This document shows, piece by piece, positions 44,226-53,623 of a DNA stretch of 64,000 bases (positions are counted from its first letter, which is position 1; each line of letters opens with the position of its first letter). The position numbers and the translations under genes are program-made. The notes under the pieces are model-generated. The model ran no database searches and had not been told where the DNA came from. It saw only the letters and a program-made list of their open reading frames with translations. The DNA comes from an uncultured Schlesneria sp. (GTDB taxonomy: Bacteria > Planctomycetota > Planctomycetia > Planctomycetales > Planctomycetaceae), in NCBI GenBank assembly GCA_903858935.1, contig CAIOKO010000061.1:1-64000 (forward strand), given 5' to 3'.

Positions 44226-46292
44226 TCACGTTTCGCTGTGGCAATCAGTGATTTCCACAAAGGTGTCGTAGAAGCCGCTGCCGCCTCCCCAGTCGGTGGG
44301 TTCTTCCGGCGTCAAGGTGTTGACCGAATTGAGATTGCCTTCCGCGTCACCAAGCCCCCCAAACGGCATCCAGGCAAGTCCCGGTCTGACTCGGTCTGAG
44401 ATCCGGCAGATCGCTTTCACTGTTCCCTGGTCATTGAAGACTTTGACCAATTGGCCATCGTTCAGGCGTCGCCGGCCGGCATCAGCCCCGTTCATCTCGA
44501 CAAACAGAATCCCTTCACGTCGACGGTGTCGGTCGATGTGCGCGTAGCTGGAATTGAGGAAGTGGAGAGTCTTTCCTGTAATCAATTGCAATTGGCTTCC
44601 CGTTCCCCGCCGAATTTCCCCAACAGCGGGTAGCGGATCAAGTCCCCGAGCAAACAATGCTTCCGAGTAGAGTTCCGCTTTGCCCGATGGGGTGGGAAAA
44701 CCTCCCTTGGCAAATGGTCGCCAGTCGCGGTCGTGGTTCAATCGGACATAGCCTTCTTCCCACAGTCGTTCGTAGGTGATCCCCTCCAACCAGGGATGAC
44801 CACTGGCCAGCACGGTCCGCAGCAGCGATTCATCACTTTCGAACAACCAGGATTCGTCCCGACCGAGTGCTTTTGCCAGCCTCCTGAAGAATTCCGTGTT
44901 CGACACCGATTCACCCTGAGGCTCGATGGCGGGGCGATTTAACGACAGGTAGTGATGCCCCCATGCGGGAACGATGTCCAGGGACTCGATCTGACTTGTA
45001 GCGGGCAAAACGTAGTCCGCATATCTGGCCGTCTCGGTGACAAACAAATCGTGCACTACCGTTAACAGATCCTCTCGAAGTAATCCCTCGCAGATCTTCT
45101 GCTGGTTCGGGGTCGTGACCGCGGGGTTGCTGTTGTAGACACAGAGACTGCGGATCGGCGGGGCGAGTTCGCGAGAACAAAGATCACGGCCGAGATCCCG
45201 CATGTTCAAGGTTCGTACGCCGGGTTTGTCATGTTGGGGCATCCAGACTCCGTCGGTGTCCAGCGTCGAAAATTGTAATGCTCCAGTGGATCGTGCAAGT
45301 CCCCCACCCCGGTCTCGCCAGGCTCCCGTCAGAATCGGCAGACACGCGAGCGTTCGATACATGGTGGCACCGTTGTGGTGATGTTCCAGTCCGATCAAGG
45401 GACGAAGCAGCGAGGGCCGCGTCGAGGCATACTCCCGAGCAAACCGTTCAATCTCTTCCGCCGACAATCCCGTGATCGATGCGACGGTTGCAGGTGAATA
45501 CTTCTGAACCCGTTCGGCCAATTGTTCATAGCCGATCGCGTACTGTTGGACATAGTCGTGATCGACTAGATTGTCGCGAATGATGACGTGCATAATCGCC
45601 AGCGCGAGTGCGCCATCGCTGGCAGGTTTCAGGGCCAGATGCCAGTCGGCCTGGTCTGCGGTTTTTGTTCGAACCGGATCAATCACGACAATCTTTGCCC
45701 CGCGTCGCCGGGCTTCGGCGATAACGGGCCATAGATGCAGATTGGTGACGATCGTGTTGGTTCCCCACAATACGATGAACCGGCTATGAACCAGCTCTTC
45801 GGGATCGACTCCGTAGCCGCACCCGTTGGTCGCGAAGATTCCTTTTCCAGCCACTTCACCGCAGAGGGCGCGTTCGAGTCTCGAGCATCCCAGCAGGCCG
45901 AATAAACGCTGACCCAGCGACGCCATCTGGATCAATCCCTGATTTCCAGCAAAGCTGTAAGGAAGGATCGCTTCGGCACCAGATTCGGCGATAATCGACT
46001 TCCAGCGCCCTGCAATGTCGGTCAGTGCTTCGTCCCAGGTGGTCCGGACAAACTGGCCGTCCCCTTTCTTCCCCGTCCGCTTCAGCGGATAGAGCACTCG
46101 GTCGGGATGATAGACACGTTCAAGATAGTGATTGACCTTGGCACACAGCGTGCCGCGAGTAAAGGGATGGTTGGGGTCACCATACAACCGCTCCGCCTTG
46201 CCGGAACGAGCCTCAACGATCCAAGTGCAGGTATCAGGACAATCGTGACCACAGGCACCACGAATCACGGTCAATGAATCATCACTAGACAT
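44226..46292 (-). CDS. molybdopterin-dependent oxidoreductase
   Basis: A 688-residue member of the DMSO-reductase/formate-dehydrogenase superfamily. The N-terminal [4Fe-4S] ligands are C-G-H-D-C-P-D-T-C and, 27 residues on, T-L-C-A-K-V. W-D-E-A-L and L-W-G-T-N-T-I-V-T-N follow, and V-V-I-D-P-V-R-T-K-T and the C-terminal molydopterin-dinucleotide-binding domain (L-I-T-G-K-T-L-H, N-D-G-Q-L-V-K-V) complete the fold. No Tat signal after the chosen start (ATG 46292 with AGGAAT upstream), so cytosolic. No electron-transfer or membrane partner is adjacent, so the substrate is unknown. Confidence 0.9.
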   Translation of the reverse strand: MSSDDSLTVIRGACGHDCPDTCTWIVEARSGKAERLYGDPNHPFTRGTLCAKVNHYLERVYHPDRVLYPLKRTGKKGDGQFVRTTWDEALTDIAGRWKSIIAESGAEAILPYSFAGNQGLIQMASLGQRLFGLLGCSRLERALCGEVAGKGIFATNGCGYGVDPEELVHSRFIVLWGTNTIVTNLHLWPVIAEARRRGAKIVVIDPVRTKTADQADWHLALKPASDGALALAIMHVIIRDNLVDHDYVQQYAIGYEQLAERVQKYSPATVASITGLSAEEIERFAREYASTRPSLLRPLIGLEHHHNGATMYRTLACLPILTGAWRDRGGGLARSTGALQFSTLDTDGVWMPQHDKPGVRTLNMRDLGRDLCSRELAPPIRSLCVYNSNPAVTTPNQQKICEGLLREDLLTVVHDLFVTETARYADYVLPATSQIESLDIVPAWGHHYLSLNRPAIEPQGESVSNTEFFRRLAKALGRDESWLFESDESLLRTVLASGHPWLEGITYERLWEEGYVRLNHDRDWRPFAKGGFPTPSGKAELYSEALFARGLDPLPAVGEIRRGTGSQLQLITGKTLHFLNSSYAHIDRHRRREGILFVEMNGADAGRRRLNDGQLVKVFNDQGTVKAICRISDRVRPGLAWMPFGGLGDAEGNLNSVNTLTPEEPTDWGGGSGFYDTFVEITDCHSET

Positions 46293-46640
46293 TCCGGATT
46301 CCTGCCATGGAGAACCAACCAGCACGGGAACAGCCAAAGATGGACACGTTGCGAAACGGTCGTAACAAACGTGGCTACGAATTTCCAGAGCCGAAGCCAC
46401 GACTCTGGGGACACATTCGATGGAGACTGCCAGTTTGGAGAACACGGCAAGGAAAGCGTTCCGCGACTTTTGGGAAGGTTTTTCTTAACGCCAATATAGG
46501 CAGAGTATTATACGTCTTGCTATATCACGGTTTCGTCAGCACGAGAGAAACGGAGTGTGTCCTCGGCCAGTCACGTTTTACTCACGAAGGCGGAGTTGCA
46601 ACCGGTGGCTTTGAATAATGAGAGGAATAACCACGTTGGA
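46293..46640. other. intergenic region
   Basis: About 350 bases between divergent genes. Should contain the promoter of the molybdopterin gene; I see no gene and no recognisable site. Confidence 0.4.
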
Positions 46641-47085
46641 ATGGTAGCGCCCCCCCCAGCCTCGGAAAGCGAGGTTGAACAGTTCGAGAAGAATTCAGGA
46701 ATTCAACTGCCACGTTGTTACCGATGCTCCCTAATTATTGTCGAACGGTGGACAGCCATTTTCCGAAGTGGTGTTTCAGGTAGACGAGGGGGGCGAATGC
46801 GTTATGCTCAGATGCCTGTATAGCCTGTGCAATGACGAGTCCGGGGTCGATTTGACCGCTGCTTACGAGGAACTCAAGGATGACATTGTCGCAGGATTCT
46901 TTCCGATTGGTGAAGATCCGGGTGGAAATTTAATTCTGCGTTCCACTCAAGGCGATGACGGTGACGCAATTTACTTCTGGGACAGGCTCGGATTTCTTGC
47001 GAATCGCCTGGGTAAAAGCCGGTTTCGGATTACGATTAATATCGAAGAATTTCATGCTTCCCTTCATTCGGTTGTGGACGCCTAG
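46641..47085 (+). pseudogene. frameshifted SMI1/KNR4 (SUKH) family protein
   Basis: From ATG 46641 the frame gives P-A-S-E-S-E-V-E-Q-F-E-K-N-S-G-I-Q-L-P-R-C-Y-R, the usual SUKH beginning. At about 46730-46740 the family match continues in another frame as S-N-G-G-Q-P-F-S-E-V-V-F-Q and Y-S-L-C-N-D-E-S-G-V-D-L, to W-D-R-L-G-F and a proper end at 47085. One base lost or two gained would restore about 148 residues. An eight-C run sits near the start (about 46650-46657) but is upstream of the shift. SUKH proteins are often immunity factors, but no toxin gene is adjacent. Confidence 0.7.
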
Positions 47086-47251
47086 AACACTCCGGACCAT
47101 AGGGACGCTCCTTTTTTCAGCGATCCGTCGGTCGAGACCCGCGAAAAAGCGGTGCCCCCATTTTAACCTGAAAACTCCAGCCTCATCATTGGACCTGTTC
47201 TTGCTTATTGGCATTTGCACTCGCTATTCGCAATGCGTGCTTCGAAGAGGG

Positions 47252-47277
47252 CGTTCCCAAGCTGGTGCTTGGGAACG
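47252..47277. repeat. REP-like palindrome
   Basis: CGTTCCCAAGC (47252-47262), loop TGGT, GCTTGGGAACG (47267-47277): a perfect 11-bp stem of the GTTCCCAAGC/GCTTGGGAAC type found as dispersed intergenic palindromes in several phyla. The rest of 47086-47385 shows nothing else. Confidence 0.8.
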
Positions 47278-47385
47278 AAATAAACCGGATAAAAATCGTT
47301 CGCTGTGCCTCATCCATTGTGAAGGATATGCTTCATTCGGGTTCAATCACCTCAACGCACAACAACGCCTCCAGTTCGGTCTTGT

Positions 47386-48912
47386 ATGAACGGTCAGCTT
47401 CGGATTAACCGTCACTTCATTTTCAAGATTGCCGCTCCGACGATCGCGATCAGCGGACTGCTTCTGGCACTCGGGGTCATGGCAGCGTGGAGCGTTCAGT
47501 CTCAGCATTTACGAAGTTCGGAATTAATTGCCCATGAGGTTCATGGAATTCTGGCCGCTCAAGATCTTTATATTGCCATGCGTGAAATCCGGCATCAGCT
47601 TCAGCAATATGGACGTAGCCGCGACAGGCAACATCTGGACGAAGTTCAGAGAATTGAGGAAAAAGCAGTCTCGTACATGACGTATGCTGAAACACATTCA
47701 CTGACTGTTCCCGAGCGCGAGGCCATGCAGGTTGTAAGGCGAGCGTGGGCGGATTTCTCCGGACATTTCCAGGAATTCATGGCGAATGTCCCAGAAACAA
47801 AGCTTGAGTCAGAAGCGGCAATCGATCGACTGCTGGTGGACATTAGCGAGGTCGTCGAGCCGGCCGACGAATTTCTAGCACTCAATCGAAATGTGGTCGA
47901 CACAACAAACGAGGCCAACCGTCATACGGCAGAACAATCACGCCAGGGTTTTCTGCTGCTGGGAATTACAGGAGGAGCGGCAGGGCTGATCGCCGGATTA
48001 CTGATCGCCCGAGGCGTCAGCCAGTCGATCGTCCAGTTAGACGTCAGCGTACGAGGTGCAGCAGGCCGAATGTCGGATGTCGTTGGCCCGGTCAAAATTT
48101 CGCGAAGTGGCGGGTTTCGAGAACTCGAAGCGGGCCTGCAGGAAGTGGAAAGCCACATTACAACGATCGTGGAGCGATTACAGCAACGAGAGCTTGAGGT
48201 ACTGCACAGTGAGCAACTTGCGGCCATCGGGCAACTGGCCGCCGGTTTGGCTCATGAGCTTAGAAATCCACTCATGCCCATGAAAATGTTGGTCCAGGGA
48301 GCGATTGATCGCGATGATGGGGTGGGGTTGAATGGTGAGCAGCTGCTTGTCGTCGAAGAAGAAATCTCGCGACTTGAACATTCCATTCAAGATTTTCTCG
48401 ATTTTGCTCGACCACCAACTCTTGAAAAATCGCCGCTCGATATTCGTCTGGTCGTTGAACAAACGGTCGAACTTGTTTCTGGCCGTGCCGATCGCCAGCG
48501 AGTTCAGATCCTCGATGACTTTCCCAACGAACCAGCCATGGTTGAGGCCGATCCGGCTCAACTGCGCCAGGTCGTCCTGAACCTCCTGTTGAATGCTCTC
48601 GATGCTATGCCGGACGGTGGTCGAATCGACGTAACAATTTCCCAGACACGCCCCCAGGGTTGGCAAAAAAAGCCTGAAAAGGGTTCGACCAAAGCCTGGA
48701 CTCTGCTTTCCATCCACGATTCTGGCGAGGGATTTGCAACGGAAATCCTTGATCGACTGTTCGAACCCTTCTCCAGCACGAAAGAAACTGGCACCGGCCT
48801 GGGAATGTCGATCTGCCGACGAATCGTCGAGGCGCATGGCGGTATCATTACTGCATCAAACAGTCCTCAAGGGGGCGCTGTGATTGATGTGTCGTTGCCA
48901 CCCATCGAGTGA
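47386..48912 (+). CDS. membrane sensor histidine kinase
   Basis: A 508-residue kinase. TM1 is at about 14-36 and TM2 at about 187-208 (L-L-L-G-I-T-G-G-A-A-G-L-I-A-G-L). Between them is a helical extracytoplasmic sensor of about 150 residues. A HAMP-like linker follows, then the H-box A-A-G-L-A-H-E-L-R-N-P-L-M-P. The N-box is N-L-L-L-N-A-L-D-A-M-P, and G-boxes are D-S-G-E-G-F and G-T-G-L-G-M-S-I. It resembles NtrB/ZraS-type kinases. No response regulator is adjacent; the next gene is convergent at 17 nt. The signal is unknown. Confidence 0.9.
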   Translation: MNGQLRINRHFIFKIAAPTIAISGLLLALGVMAAWSVQSQHLRSSELIAHEVHGILAAQDLYIAMREIRHQLQQYGRSRDRQHLDEVQRIEEKAVSYMTYAETHSLTVPEREAMQVVRRAWADFSGHFQEFMANVPETKLESEAAIDRLLVDISEVVEPADEFLALNRNVVDTTNEANRHTAEQSRQGFLLLGITGGAAGLIAGLLIARGVSQSIVQLDVSVRGAAGRMSDVVGPVKISRSGGFRELEAGLQEVESHITTIVERLQQRELEVLHSEQLAAIGQLAAGLAHELRNPLMPMKMLVQGAIDRDDGVGLNGEQLLVVEEEISRLEHSIQDFLDFARPPTLEKSPLDIRLVVEQTVELVSGRADRQRVQILDDFPNEPAMVEADPAQLRQVVLNLLLNALDAMPDGGRIDVTISQTRPQGWQKKPEKGSTKAWTLLSIHDSGEGFATEILDRLFEPFSSTKETGTGLGMSICRRIVEAHGGIITASNSPQGGAVIDVSLPPIE

Positions 48913-48928
48913 ATTAGATAAAAAATAC

Positions 48929-50593
48929 TTACCTGCTGCCGCCTGGCTGTAATCGGAACGAAGATTCTTCCAGGTCGATTAACTGCCGGTATTTTTGCAC
49001 GATTTCCGGCGTGGCGACCAAAGGGAGATTCTTCTCTAGAACGATGATCTCCAAACCCTTGATCAATCGTCTGAATTTCACGTCGCGAAGTTCGTGTTCC
49101 TCCGCTTTTCTTGCCGACTCTTCGGCCTGAAGCCGACGCTCGTCATAATTTTTCCAGCTCGGCAGTTCTCTCACTGCTGCCAGCAGTTTTTCTTGATTTT
49201 CGGGCTTTAGTAACGCAGACCCTTCCCAATTTTGTTCATCGCCCAACTCGGGCCATTTCTCGGAAATTTCCCGCAAGAGATTCCGACGACCAGACCCCGC
49301 TCGACCTCGACCGCCTCGTCTCGGGGGTTGCGGTACGGATTGAAGATGTTTGTCATAGATCGTGAAAACGGCCCTGCAGTCATCTTCGAGTTTGAAGCCA
49401 AGTTTTTGACTAAGTTCGACAACAATCCGCCTTGAGACTGGCGGAGCTTGATCAACCAAGCTTTGCAAAGTTCCTTTCACAGATGCCAGGTTGAGCGGTA
49501 ATTTTTTGGCGGCCCCTTGCGACTCCGTCTCGGGTAAAGCATCCGATTTACCGTCAGTTTCTTTTTGTGAACGATCCTGATCATCATCAGGCAGGCGGCT
49601 ATAGGTCCGCAGGTAAACATCCGACGTTCTTAATGGAATATCGATCGTGTCACCGACTGTTACGGCATAGGCGTACGCTTCGGCAAACGAGACTTCACCA
49701 TCACCATTAATGTCGCAACTCGCAATTGGAACTCCATTACGGCTACGACCGGCAATCGCGCCCCAGAAATAGCTGCTGAATTCCTCGTCGTGTTTAATAT
49801 CGGGGCGACATCCGGCAGCCGGAAGGTAGTGTTGTTGAGCAAAAAATCCCGCACGAAGATGTGCTGAAAGTCCTTTCGAAGAATCCATCTCGTTGAAAAT
49901 CGTCCGAGCGAATCCCCCGCAATAACACTGAGCCATCACCATCAACACGGGAACCTCAGGCGGCATTTCGTCCAACCATCGAGCAAATTCGCGCGCCGTG
50001 ATTCTTTTGCCGTTCCAGCAATCGATGGTCGTATTATACGGGTCAGCATCCGAACCCGCACTTCCGTGTGCAGTCACATAAATAATCAATCGGTCCTTTC
50101 GCTGGGCCCCTTTTATCAACTTTTGAAGGCTGGAGCGGACGAGTACCGGATCAATCGCTCCTGAGATCTTCGGCACCCGGTGATTTCGATATTCAACGGT
50201 TGCTCGATCACTTCCACGATGAAGAGATGCGAGCAATTGAAAGGCCTCGCTCGTCTGGCTAGAAGAATTCGATGCCAGCACCTGCAAGTCGGAAGATGTG
50301 TCATGTCCATCTGCAAAAAAGATATCGTGCAACCGTGAACCACCGTGTTTCTCATCGAGAACACGCTGGAAGAAGATCACGTTGGCTTCCAGCGATGCTT
50401 GATTCCCCTCGGGGTTGTAGCCGCCACCGATCGTCAGGAAATAGTCGGTGGCGCAAAGCGAATGGCTGCAACCAGCCAATATCATTAATCCATAAATTAA
50501 GTGTAACATCTGATCTGGGAGAACTAACCTGCCAAGTGACCCAAGTACGATGAATGGTTTCATCTCAGTCATCGTCATATCGTGATACTCCAT
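48929..50593 (-). CDS. exported caspase/legumain-like (clan CD) cysteine peptidase
   Basis: Up to 554 residues. The clan CD dyad is visible as I-I-Y-V-T-A-H-G-S-A-G (histidine) and V-L-M-V-M-A-Q-C-Y-C-G-G-F (cysteine). It is followed by an EF-hand-like loop, D-I-N-G-D-G-E-V-S-F, suggesting calcium binding. The C-terminal third is charged and helical, with no catalytic motif. From ATG 50593 there are about 28 residues before M-L-H-L-I-Y-G-L-M-I-L-A-G-C, a lipobox-like signal; ATG 50509 would give a standard lipoprotein start. It begins 8 nt after the YfhO-like stop, so the two are co-transcribed. Confidence 0.75.
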   Translation of the reverse strand: MEYHDMTMTEMKPFIVLGSLGRLVLPDQMLHLIYGLMILAGCSHSLCATDYFLTIGGGYNPEGNQASLEANVIFFQRVLDEKHGGSRLHDIFFADGHDTSSDLQVLASNSSSQTSEAFQLLASLHRGSDRATVEYRNHRVPKISGAIDPVLVRSSLQKLIKGAQRKDRLIIYVTAHGSAGSDADPYNTTIDCWNGKRITAREFARWLDEMPPEVPVLMVMAQCYCGGFARTIFNEMDSSKGLSAHLRAGFFAQQHYLPAAGCRPDIKHDEEFSSYFWGAIAGRSRNGVPIASCDINGDGEVSFAEAYAYAVTVGDTIDIPLRTSDVYLRTYSRLPDDDQDRSQKETDGKSDALPETESQGAAKKLPLNLASVKGTLQSLVDQAPPVSRRIVVELSQKLGFKLEDDCRAVFTIYDKHLQSVPQPPRRGGRGRAGSGRRNLLREISEKWPELGDEQNWEGSALLKPENQEKLLAAVRELPSWKNYDERRLQAEESARKAEEHELRDVKFRRLIKGLEIIVLEKNLPLVATPEIVQKYRQLIDLEESSFRLQPGGSR

Positions 50594-50601
50594 CGTGCGG
50601 C

Positions 50602-52872
50602 TTAGCGACGTCGCAGCAAATGATCTAACAACGTTGGATGCCAGAATCTCAAATGTGCGACCGCGGCCAGCACAAATAATGCCACCGAACTGATTGCAGC
50701 ACCATAGAGAAAACTGACTGGTCGGTAAGTCCACAAATAACTGCCTCCTTCCACTGGACAGTCGACCGCACGAAAAAGACCCTGCTGCTTAGCAGTCACA
50801 GGATCTCCATTGCGAGAGACAGTCCATCCGGGATAGGCGAGTTCCGTCAAGACTAATGATTGCTCCCCCTGATGATTTCCTTCGACAACGACGCGACGCG
50901 ATCGACTGCCAAAGCGCCTTCCGCTTTCGGCGTCGACCGGAATCGGTTCACCGCCCACATAAGCTCGGCCAGGGAATAGGGGAGAATCCCCTTCTGTCCC
51001 CCTTGTATGAAAACGATAAAGGTGGATCGGCTCGGCGCGACCCCAGACCCGGTTGAGGAATGGATCAACCCCTTTCCAGATGAGATCGACCTGCCATGAC
51101 GTTTCTTCCAGCGGCTCAAAATTCAGGACATGTGTGACGCCAGATTGGCTTAACCATTGCAGTAATTCTGGCGAACAGCCAGTCGGTTTTCCGTTGGGAA
51201 GCGGCTTTTCTCTTACTGGCATTGCCAGTGTCGGATCGACATATTCAGCCGGTGCGATCCCGAGATACCATGGGACGCATGATACTCCGAGCAGGTTACA
51301 AACATTGGGGCCCGGTGCTAGCAATCTCGACAACCGCGGTTCAGCAAGCAGTCGCTTACGGACTTCACTGGAGTCGCGAAAAGCAATCGCTGGAGTTGAA
51401 GTGATATAGGTATATTTAACCATCCGGCTGACCAGCCAAAGGTCACCGCAGGTCGAACTGAATACCAACAACAACACGAAATTACGCCAGAACAGAGTCG
51501 AGCTTCGCAGGCTGAATTGACTGAGTGTCTGGCCAGCAAGCAAGGCTATTGCCAATGTCGTCACGATGCCATAACGGCCAGGCCCACGGAAAAAACTGAA
51601 CCCGGGGAGCGATAATCCAATCGGTAAGAGCCAGCCCGTCGCATAAACCAGACCCAGCAGGCCGGCGACCAGCCAGTATCCGGTTGTAAGATTGATCATC
51701 AATTCGGCAGGGTGAGGCCGTTCTCGAGTCACGACATTGATGCGAGCGCCGGCTTCGCTGTTCAACGGGAGTTTCGCCCTCCCGGTAAATGCACGTATCC
51801 AGCCGAGCAGGGCAAATAACGCCATCGCGATGGGAACCATTCCACAATAGACATGAGCCTCGACTTTGTTCGTACCCGCACGGAGTGCCCCAAATCGACA
51901 GGCACGGATTGCCTCGTCCAGATCTTGATTAGGTCCGAACCAGTGCCACGGCGCGACGAACTCGGCGACTTCACGTACGATGTTGTCTTCATCGATCGAC
52001 TGAGGGCTATACCAGCACCACGGCACAATCAGTTGCGAGATATAAAGCGGCGGCATATGTCCATACGCCGGATCATATTCGTCGCTTGTAATGACACGGG
52101 TGCTGCGCTGTTTTAATTCCCAGGTCGGCACAACCTGGATTCCTGCCAGGCAAATTCCTGCGATTCCCGCGAGGACCAAACCCAGAGCCGCTCGTTTTCC
52201 GCAGGGACCGTCGATAGGACAGGTTCCTCCACACTTTTGACGTTGCTCGATCCATAGCCGCCAACATCCATAGGTCGCGACAAGTAATTGCGTGATAAAC
52301 GCCAGATGATAATGTCCGGCAAGCAACTGCATGCCGAGTGCACCACTCATTCCTATGGCATACCGCCACCATCGGGTTTGCAGAAATGATTCAACGCACC
52401 AGAGTGCCACGGGAAGCCAGGCCCCAGAAAGAATGGCCCATTCAAGACAGGCACGCGGGGGAAACCAGCCATACGTGAATATCAGTGCGGCGAAGCAAGC
52501 GCCGATATCGTTCAGCCCTGACCGTTTTGCAAACAGTGATGTGGCGACAAAACAAATCACATAGTGCAGCAAATGCTCAATGTTGTACGCCGTATTCAGA
52601 TCGAAGAACCAATAGAACAGCAGGTGAAACGGATATGCGGCCCCCGTCTGGCTTTCACCCAGGACGGGATACCCGAATCCCGACAGATCGTTCCAGAGGG
52701 GATACTCGCCCGCCCTTAATCTGTCAGCTAAAAAAGCTTTCTGGGGGAAGAAATAAGGATAGAGATCACCACCAATGAAGCCGGCACCGCCGTAAAGCGG
52801 CCACCAAAACAGGAACGTCATCGCTACGGCGACGAACAACAGCATCAATAACCTGTGGGACTGGATTAACAT
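50602..52872 (-). CDS. YfhO-like multi-pass membrane protein
   Basis: A 756-residue protein with around a dozen hydrophobic helices. The N-terminal loop G-G-D-L-Y-P-Y-F-F-P-Q-K and L-S-G-F-G-Y-P-V-L are typical of the YfhO/GT-C superfamily, with later L-L-A-G-H-Y-H-L-A-F and the C-terminal beta-rich extracytoplasmic domain (L-T-E-L-A-Y-P-G-W). YfhO proteins glycosylate teichoic or other envelope polymers in some bacteria; in planctomycetes the acceptor is unknown. It is co-directional with the caspase-like gene. Confidence 0.82.
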   Translation of the reverse strand: MLIQSHRLLMLLFVAVAMTFLFWWPLYGGAGFIGGDLYPYFFPQKAFLADRLRAGEYPLWNDLSGFGYPVLGESQTGAAYPFHLLFYWFFDLNTAYNIEHLLHYVICFVATSLFAKRSGLNDIGACFAALIFTYGWFPPRACLEWAILSGAWLPVALWCVESFLQTRWWRYAIGMSGALGMQLLAGHYHLAFITQLLVATYGCWRLWIEQRQKCGGTCPIDGPCGKRAALGLVLAGIAGICLAGIQVVPTWELKQRSTRVITSDEYDPAYGHMPPLYISQLIVPWCWYSPQSIDEDNIVREVAEFVAPWHWFGPNQDLDEAIRACRFGALRAGTNKVEAHVYCGMVPIAMALFALLGWIRAFTGRAKLPLNSEAGARINVVTRERPHPAELMINLTTGYWLVAGLLGLVYATGWLLPIGLSLPGFSFFRGPGRYGIVTTLAIALLAGQTLSQFSLRSSTLFWRNFVLLLVFSSTCGDLWLVSRMVKYTYITSTPAIAFRDSSEVRKRLLAEPRLSRLLAPGPNVCNLLGVSCVPWYLGIAPAEYVDPTLAMPVREKPLPNGKPTGCSPELLQWLSQSGVTHVLNFEPLEETSWQVDLIWKGVDPFLNRVWGRAEPIHLYRFHTRGTEGDSPLFPGRAYVGGEPIPVDAESGRRFGSRSRRVVVEGNHQGEQSLVLTELAYPGWTVSRNGDPVTAKQQGLFRAVDCPVEGGSYLWTYRPVSFLYGAAISSVALFVLAAVAHLRFWHPTLLDHLLRRR

Positions 52873-53080
52873 GCCGACAGTTTAGCAATCTGCAGTATTG
52901 CCGCGAACCGAGTTTCGCTTCAAATACTTGCCTTAACGGGACCTGAAATCGATTGCGAAGGTTTAAGCCTCGTTGTGAGTGATCCGGAGACGTGGGTACA
53001 ATTGGCCACTTCGGCGGCACATTCTGAAATGTGTGATCAGCGTGTTCGATCGTCCGTGTTTTTGGAATTGGAGAACTGTG

Positions 53081-53473
53081 ATGAAACGACGTGAATTCTT
53101 GGCGTTGGGTGTTGCGTTTGTGGGACTGGCGGGGCTAGCCCACGCTGCGGACAAACCAGATCCAACCGGAACCTGGAAATGGTCGATCACATTCAATGAT
53201 CAGACCCGTGATGTCACGCTGAAGTTAAAACTTGACGGCGACAAACTGACAGGGGCAATGCTCGGTCGCGATAATCAGGAAACGAAAATCGACGATGCAA
53301 CATTTAAAGACGGCGAAGTCGCCTTCTCGGTCACTCGCGAACGAAACGGGCAGAAGAATACCACAAAGTACAAGGGCAAACTTGATGGCGATGCGATCAA
53401 GGGGACAATCGAAATGACTCGTGATGGCAATACAACAAACCGCGATTGGAATGCGAAGCGAGAAAAAGCCTGA
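53081..53473 (+). CDS. small exported beta-rich protein
   Basis: A 130-residue protein with an N-terminal signal (M-K-R-R-E-F-L-A-L-G-V-A, ending A-H-A-A). The remainder is a repetitive beta-strand pattern: G-T-W-K-W-S-I, then K-L-D-G-D-K-L-T-G, K-D-G-E-V-A-F-S-V and K-L-D-G-D-A-I-K-G-T-I. This resembles a small planctomycete lipocalin-like or carbohydrate-binding family without assigned function. The double arginine suggests Tat or Sec export. Start secured by GGAGAAC upstream of the ATG. It precedes the sulfatase by 150 nt. Confidence 0.82.
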   Translation: MKRREFLALGVAFVGLAGLAHAADKPDPTGTWKWSITFNDQTRDVTLKLKLDGDKLTGAMLGRDNQETKIDDATFKDGEVAFSVTRERNGQKNTTKYKGKLDGDAIKGTIEMTRDGNTTNRDWNAKREKA

Positions 53474-53544
53474 TACATCCATCACTTGAGTCGTAGTAAA
53501 ATGCGACTCAAGGTGGAATCTGGACTCTCTACGAAGGTAAAACA

Positions 53545-53576
53545 TGGACAGGTTTGGCCCACGCCAAACCTGTCCA
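53545..53576. terminator. 14-bp perfect hairpin before the sulfatase
   Basis: TGGACAGGTTTGGC (53545-53558) and GCCAAACCTGTCCA (53563-53576) pair perfectly around CCAC. It follows the small exported protein and is followed by TTCCGTTTAT; a terminator or attenuator. Confidence 0.6.
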
Positions 53577-53623
53577 TTCCGTTTATCGATGTCTCGATCG
53601 CCGAATCACAGAGGAACTTCAAT

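Noticed and set aside
46641-47085. Toxin-immunity locus based on the SMI1/KNR4 gene
   Set aside because: No toxin, effector or secretion gene lies nearby and the gene is frameshifted.
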